Source: Pseudomonadota bacterium (GTDB lineage: Bacteria > Pseudomonadota > Gammaproteobacteria > Steroidobacterales > Steroidobacteraceae). Taken from it: DNA of 16,804 nucleotides. This document shows positions 14,610-16,804 of this stretch, in pieces. The notes beneath the pieces were generated by a model. That model was given only the letters and a program-made list of their open reading frames with translations. It searched no databases and was not told the DNA's origin. The stretch lies in NCBI GenBank assembly GCA_021805275.1, contig JAJZFQ010000120.1:1-16804 (forward strand), given 5' to 3'. The translations under genes and the position numbers were made by a program. Within the stretch, counting starts at the first letter, position 1; each line of letters begins with the position of its first letter.

Positions 14610-14763
14610 TTCATGAATCATGATGTGGTGGGAATACCGAGTAGTGCGCGCGTACGCCACGGTTTGGGGTCTGCGGCCTGCCCCGCGGCGAGCGGAATTC
14701 GGTGACCCGGAGCGCGCGCGAGTCCGGTGCAGGGATGCGGAAGGATGGGCGGGGAAAAGGCGA

Positions 14764-15267
14764 CTATTTCGCCACGACAGGTGTCCAGCGGACCTGTGAG
14801 CCGACGGTGATGCCGAGGGCGCGCGCCTGACCGCCCCGGATTTCGATCACCGCCTCCACGGGCGCCCCAGAGCTGATCGTCTGCAGAGAGAACGGCTTGG
14901 CGTTGGCCGTGATCTTCTCGATGCGCCCGCCGGGCGCCACGAACAGCATGTCGAGCGGGATATACGTGTTGGCCATCCAGAACTGAGCCACCTGCAGTGG
15001 GTGCATGGGGAACACCATGCCCTCATCGGCAGGCAGGTCGCGCACGAACATCAATCCCTGGGCTTGGCGGGCCGGGGTATTGGCGATCCAGGCCCGGAAG
15101 CGATGCACGTGTCCGCCGGCGTCGATCACGAGCGTGGCTCGAGGGAAATGATCGAGATTCTCGAGAGCCATCGACTGCGCGCGCACCGGTGCGGGCGCAA
15201 GCCCCGCCAGGAGCCCCGCCGCGAGCGTGACCGAAATTCCCGCCCGAATGCTCAGACCGCTTCCCAT
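14764..15267 (-). CDS. Exported DUF192 family protein
   Basis: 167 residues. A signal peptide spans 1-30 (MGSGLSIRAG..., cleavage after PVRA). The DUF192 core is complete: GLM at 71-73 in QGLMFVRDLPADEGMVF, FWM at 96-98 in AQFWMANTYIPLDMLFV, then GRIEKI and a C-terminal VEAVIEIRGGQARALGITVGSQV. Members of this family are small, periplasmic, beta-barrel-like proteins of unclear function, widely conserved in proteobacteria. ATG 15267 is chosen over ATG 15393 because it has GGAG 7-8 nt upstream and starts at the signal peptide; the longer N-terminus has no such signal. It is divergent from the glycogen phosphorylase gene. No functional link to the receptor/sulfotransferase genes is evident. Confidence 0.88.
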   Translation of the reverse strand: MGSGLSIRAGISVTLAAGLLAGLAPAPVRAQSMALENLDHFPRATLVIDAGGHVHRFRAWIANTPARQAQGLMFVRDLPADEGMVFPMHPLQVAQFWMANTYIPLDMLFVAPGGRIEKITANAKPFSLQTISSGAPVEAVIEIRGGQARALGITVGSQVRWTPVVAK

Positions 15268-15377
15268 GACACGCTCCAGCTTGCGCGACGGCTCGGCATT
15301 CTCGCACATGCCGCCCAGAGGTGGGATGCACCACAAAGGAGCGTGACCCGATGCGCGCACGAGCGGTCCGAAGCGGC

Positions 15378-15383
15378 TAGACT
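15378..15383 (+). promoter_or_regulatory. Candidate -10 box of the glucan phosphorylase gene
   Basis: GGCTAGACTTTCC holds TAGACT (4 of 6), similar in context to the GCTATACT boxes elsewhere in the window. Predicted +1 is near 15390, a leader of about 27 nt. No -35 consensus is visible. Confidence 0.3.
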
Positions 15384-15416
15384 TTCCGGGCAACCCTCGT
15401 TTCGAATCCCGGTGCC

Positions 15417-16804
15417 ATGCGCAATACTCTGCTCGAAATCACCCCCGTCATTCCCGAGGCGCTCGCGCGCCTGCCGGAACTCGCCAGCAACCTGTTTTTC
15501 AGCTGGCATCGGCCGATCCGCGCCCTGTTCGAGGACCTGGAGCCTGAGCTGTGGAAGCAATGCGGGGGCAACCCGCGGCTGATGCTGCGCTGCGTGCGCC
15601 AATCCGCACTCGACACGGCCGCCGGCGACCCGCAGTACCTGGGGTGCTATCACGCCGCACTGCAGCTGCTGGATACCTACCTCGCCGCCAAGCCTCCGGC
15701 AGACGAGCCGCTGGTGGCGTACTTCTGCGCCGAATACGGCTTTCACGAGAGTTTTCCGATCTACTCGGGGGGCCTCGGTGTGCTGGCCGGGGACTACTGC
15801 AAGGCCGCCAGCGATGCCGGCGCGCATTTCGTGGCAATCGGTTTGCTCTACGAACAAGGCTACTTCACCCAGACGGTCGATGACGACGGCGTGCAGCACG
15901 CCGAGTACAAGGCGCACGACCCGCGCGACCTGCCGGTCGAGCCCGTGCGCGACGCCGGCGGACGGTGGATCTCGATCGCGGTGCGCATTGGCGGCCGCGA
16001 CGTCACCGCACGGATCTGGCGGGCTCAGGCCGGCCGAGTGCCGGTGTATCTGCTCGACACCAATACGCCCGAGAATGCGCCCTCGGACCGAGACATCACC
16101 CGGCGGCTCTACGGCGGGGACGAGTCGACGCGCGTACGCCAGGAGATGATCCTCGGCATCGGCGGGGTGCGTGCGCTGCGTGCACTCGGGCTCGCACCGG
16201 CGGCCTGGCACCTCAATGAGGGGCACGCGGCGTTTCTGATCCTGGAGCTGATGCGCGAGCACATGAGCCGCGATCTGCCCTTCGAGGCGGCGCTCGAGGC
16301 GACGGCGGCCGCCTGCGTATTCACCACCCACACCCCGGTCGCGGCGGGTCACGACGCGTTCGGGCACGGCCTGATCCTCGAGCACTTCCAGGATTTCATC
16401 AACGATCTGGGCCTGCCCGTCGAGCGCTTCCTCGAACTCGGCAGTGCCCCGTCGGTGCCGGGTATGTTCAATATGACCCGCCTGGCGTTGAATGGCGCGC
16501 GCCACATCAATGGGGTGAGCCGCATCCACGGAACCGTCTCGGCGCAGCTGTGCGCCGATCACTGGCCGCAGATCCGCCCCGAGGACAATCCGGTCGGGTT
16601 CGTCACCAACGGCGTGCACGTACCGACCTTCCTGCACAAGCTCTGGGGCGGGTTCTTCGACGCCGAACTCAGCCCCCACTGGGGCGAGCGGCTGAACGAT
16701 GTGGCGTTCTGGGGCGGCCTCGAGGCGGTGCCCGATGAGCGGTTCTGGGAGACCTCGCAGGCCGTCAAGTCCAAGATGCTCGATGCGGTGCGCCAGCGGC
16801 TCGA
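15417..16804 (+). CDS. glgP: Alpha-glucan (glycogen) phosphorylase, N-terminal part
   Basis: Cytosolic GT35 enzyme that releases glucose-1-phosphate from glycogen or maltodextrin using PLP and phosphate. 462 codons are visible and the frame runs off the right edge; the family (TIGR02094 type) is about 850 residues, so the PLP-lysine half is missing here. The N-terminal DUF3417-like region (about 5-98) has LASNLFFSWHRPIRALFEDLEPELW in its first half. Next come YFCAEYGFHESFPIYSGGLG (102-121) and LAGDYCKAASDAG, HLNEGHAAF (265-273), FTTHTPVAAGHDAF (302-315), NMTRLALNGARHINGVSRIHG (352-372) and VTNGVH (396-401), all in the usual order. There is no strong Shine-Dalgarno before ATG 15417, but homology starts at this ATG. 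It belongs to storage-glucan metabolism and appears unrelated to the receptor locus to its left. Confidence 0.95.
   Translation, partial: MRNTLLEITPVIPEALARLPELASNLFFSWHRPIRALFEDLEPELWKQCGGNPRLMLRCVRQSALDTAAGDPQYLGCYHAALQLLDTYLAAKPPADEPLVAYFCAEYGFHESFPIYSGGLGVLAGDYCKAASDAGAHFVAIGLLYEQGYFTQTVDDDGVQHAEYKAHDPRDLPVEPVRDAGGRWISIAVRIGGRDVTARIWRAQAGRVPVYLLDTNTPENAPSDRDITRRLYGGDESTRVRQEMILGIGGVRALRALGLAPAAWHLNEGHAAFLILELMREHMSRDLPFEAALEATAAACVFTTHTPVAAGHDAFGHGLILEHFQDFINDLGLPVERFLELGSAPSVPGMFNMTRLALNGARHINGVSRIHGTVSAQLCADHWPQIRPEDNPVGFVTNGVHVPTFLHKLWGGFFDAELSPHWGERLNDVAFWGGLEAVPDERFWETSQAVKSKMLDAVRQRL

Larger units (their letters stand above)
14338..14763. other. Long intergenic/leader region upstream of the second TonB receptor
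   Basis: 426 bp with no supported gene. From the receptor outward it contains the GGAG ribosome binding site (14348-14351), a T7-tailed hairpin (14414-14454), an AT-rich segment (about 14520-14625) with several palindromes, including ATTCATGAAT at 14609-14618 and CGTTGC-N6-GCAACA at 14592-14609, and a GC-rich remainder to the DUF192 stop. A second GTTGC...GCAAC pair (14515-14519 and 14534-14538) brackets AGATCT. I could not place a convincing -10/-35 pair for the receptor. Confidence 0.6.

Noticed and set aside
14338..14763. Cobalamin or other known riboswitch before the TonB receptor
   Set aside because: I could not find a B12-box-like sequence or another familiar conserved core; only a terminator-like hairpin and palindromes are visible.
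15252..16679. 475-codon open frame on the minus strand opposite the phosphorylase gene
   Set aside because: Antisense to well-conserved GT35 motifs; no recognisable family and no ribosome binding site.

Overview
The window looks like a GC-rich gammaproteobacterial chromosome segment, perhaps from the Steroidobacter/Nevskia/Xanthomonas-like groups. I infer this from two large TonB-dependent receptors with N-terminal signal peptides, a DUF192 protein, a P-type glycogen phosphorylase and the codon/GC bias. No tRNA, rRNA, IS element, integrase or CRISPR array is visible.

Layout, left to right: a TonB-dependent receptor on the minus strand cut by the left edge (1-2424); a 458-bp divergent intergenic region; TPR-sulfotransferase ST1 (+, 2883-4472); a small periplasmic protein with an RLACFD motif (-, 4485-5084); a PF13759/TIGR02466-type 2-oxoglutarate/Fe(II) oxygenase (+, 5174-5836); TPR-sulfotransferase ST2 (-, 5845-7470); a small lipoprotein (+, 7550-7927) with a terminator; a decayed third TPR-sulfotransferase ST3 (-, 8010-9531) start-stop-coupled to a PKHD-type 2OG/Fe(II) dioxygenase (-, 9528-10193); an exported two-lobed aspartic protease (-, 10300-11259); a terminator and hairpin; a complete second TonB-dependent receptor (-, 11485-14337) with a long leader region that contains a terminator-like hairpin; an exported DUF192 protein (-, 14764-15267); and the start of an alpha-glucan phosphorylase (+, 15417 to the right edge).

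The core (about 1-14.4 kb) joins surface receptors with sulfotransferases and two unrelated 2OG/Fe(II) oxygenases plus a secreted protease. A reasonable inference is a locus that takes up, trims, hydroxylates and/or sulfates a peptide or small molecule; no substrate can be read from the sequence. The DUF192 and glycogen phosphorylase genes at the right look like ordinary flanking genes.

Most notable observations: (i) the same inverted repeat, CGTTGC-N6-GCAACA, occurs once upstream of each TonB receptor and nowhere else that I found, suggesting a shared regulator; (ii) ST3 carries three frameshifts, each at a homopolymer or short tandem repeat, plus internal deletions and a changed PAPS-loop residue; (iii) intact ST2 has lost the conserved D-K-x-P motif (it reads DCCA); (iv) a terminator hairpin with a T7 tail sits between an AT-rich, palindrome-rich region and the start of the second receptor; (v) two genes look leaderless or nearly so.
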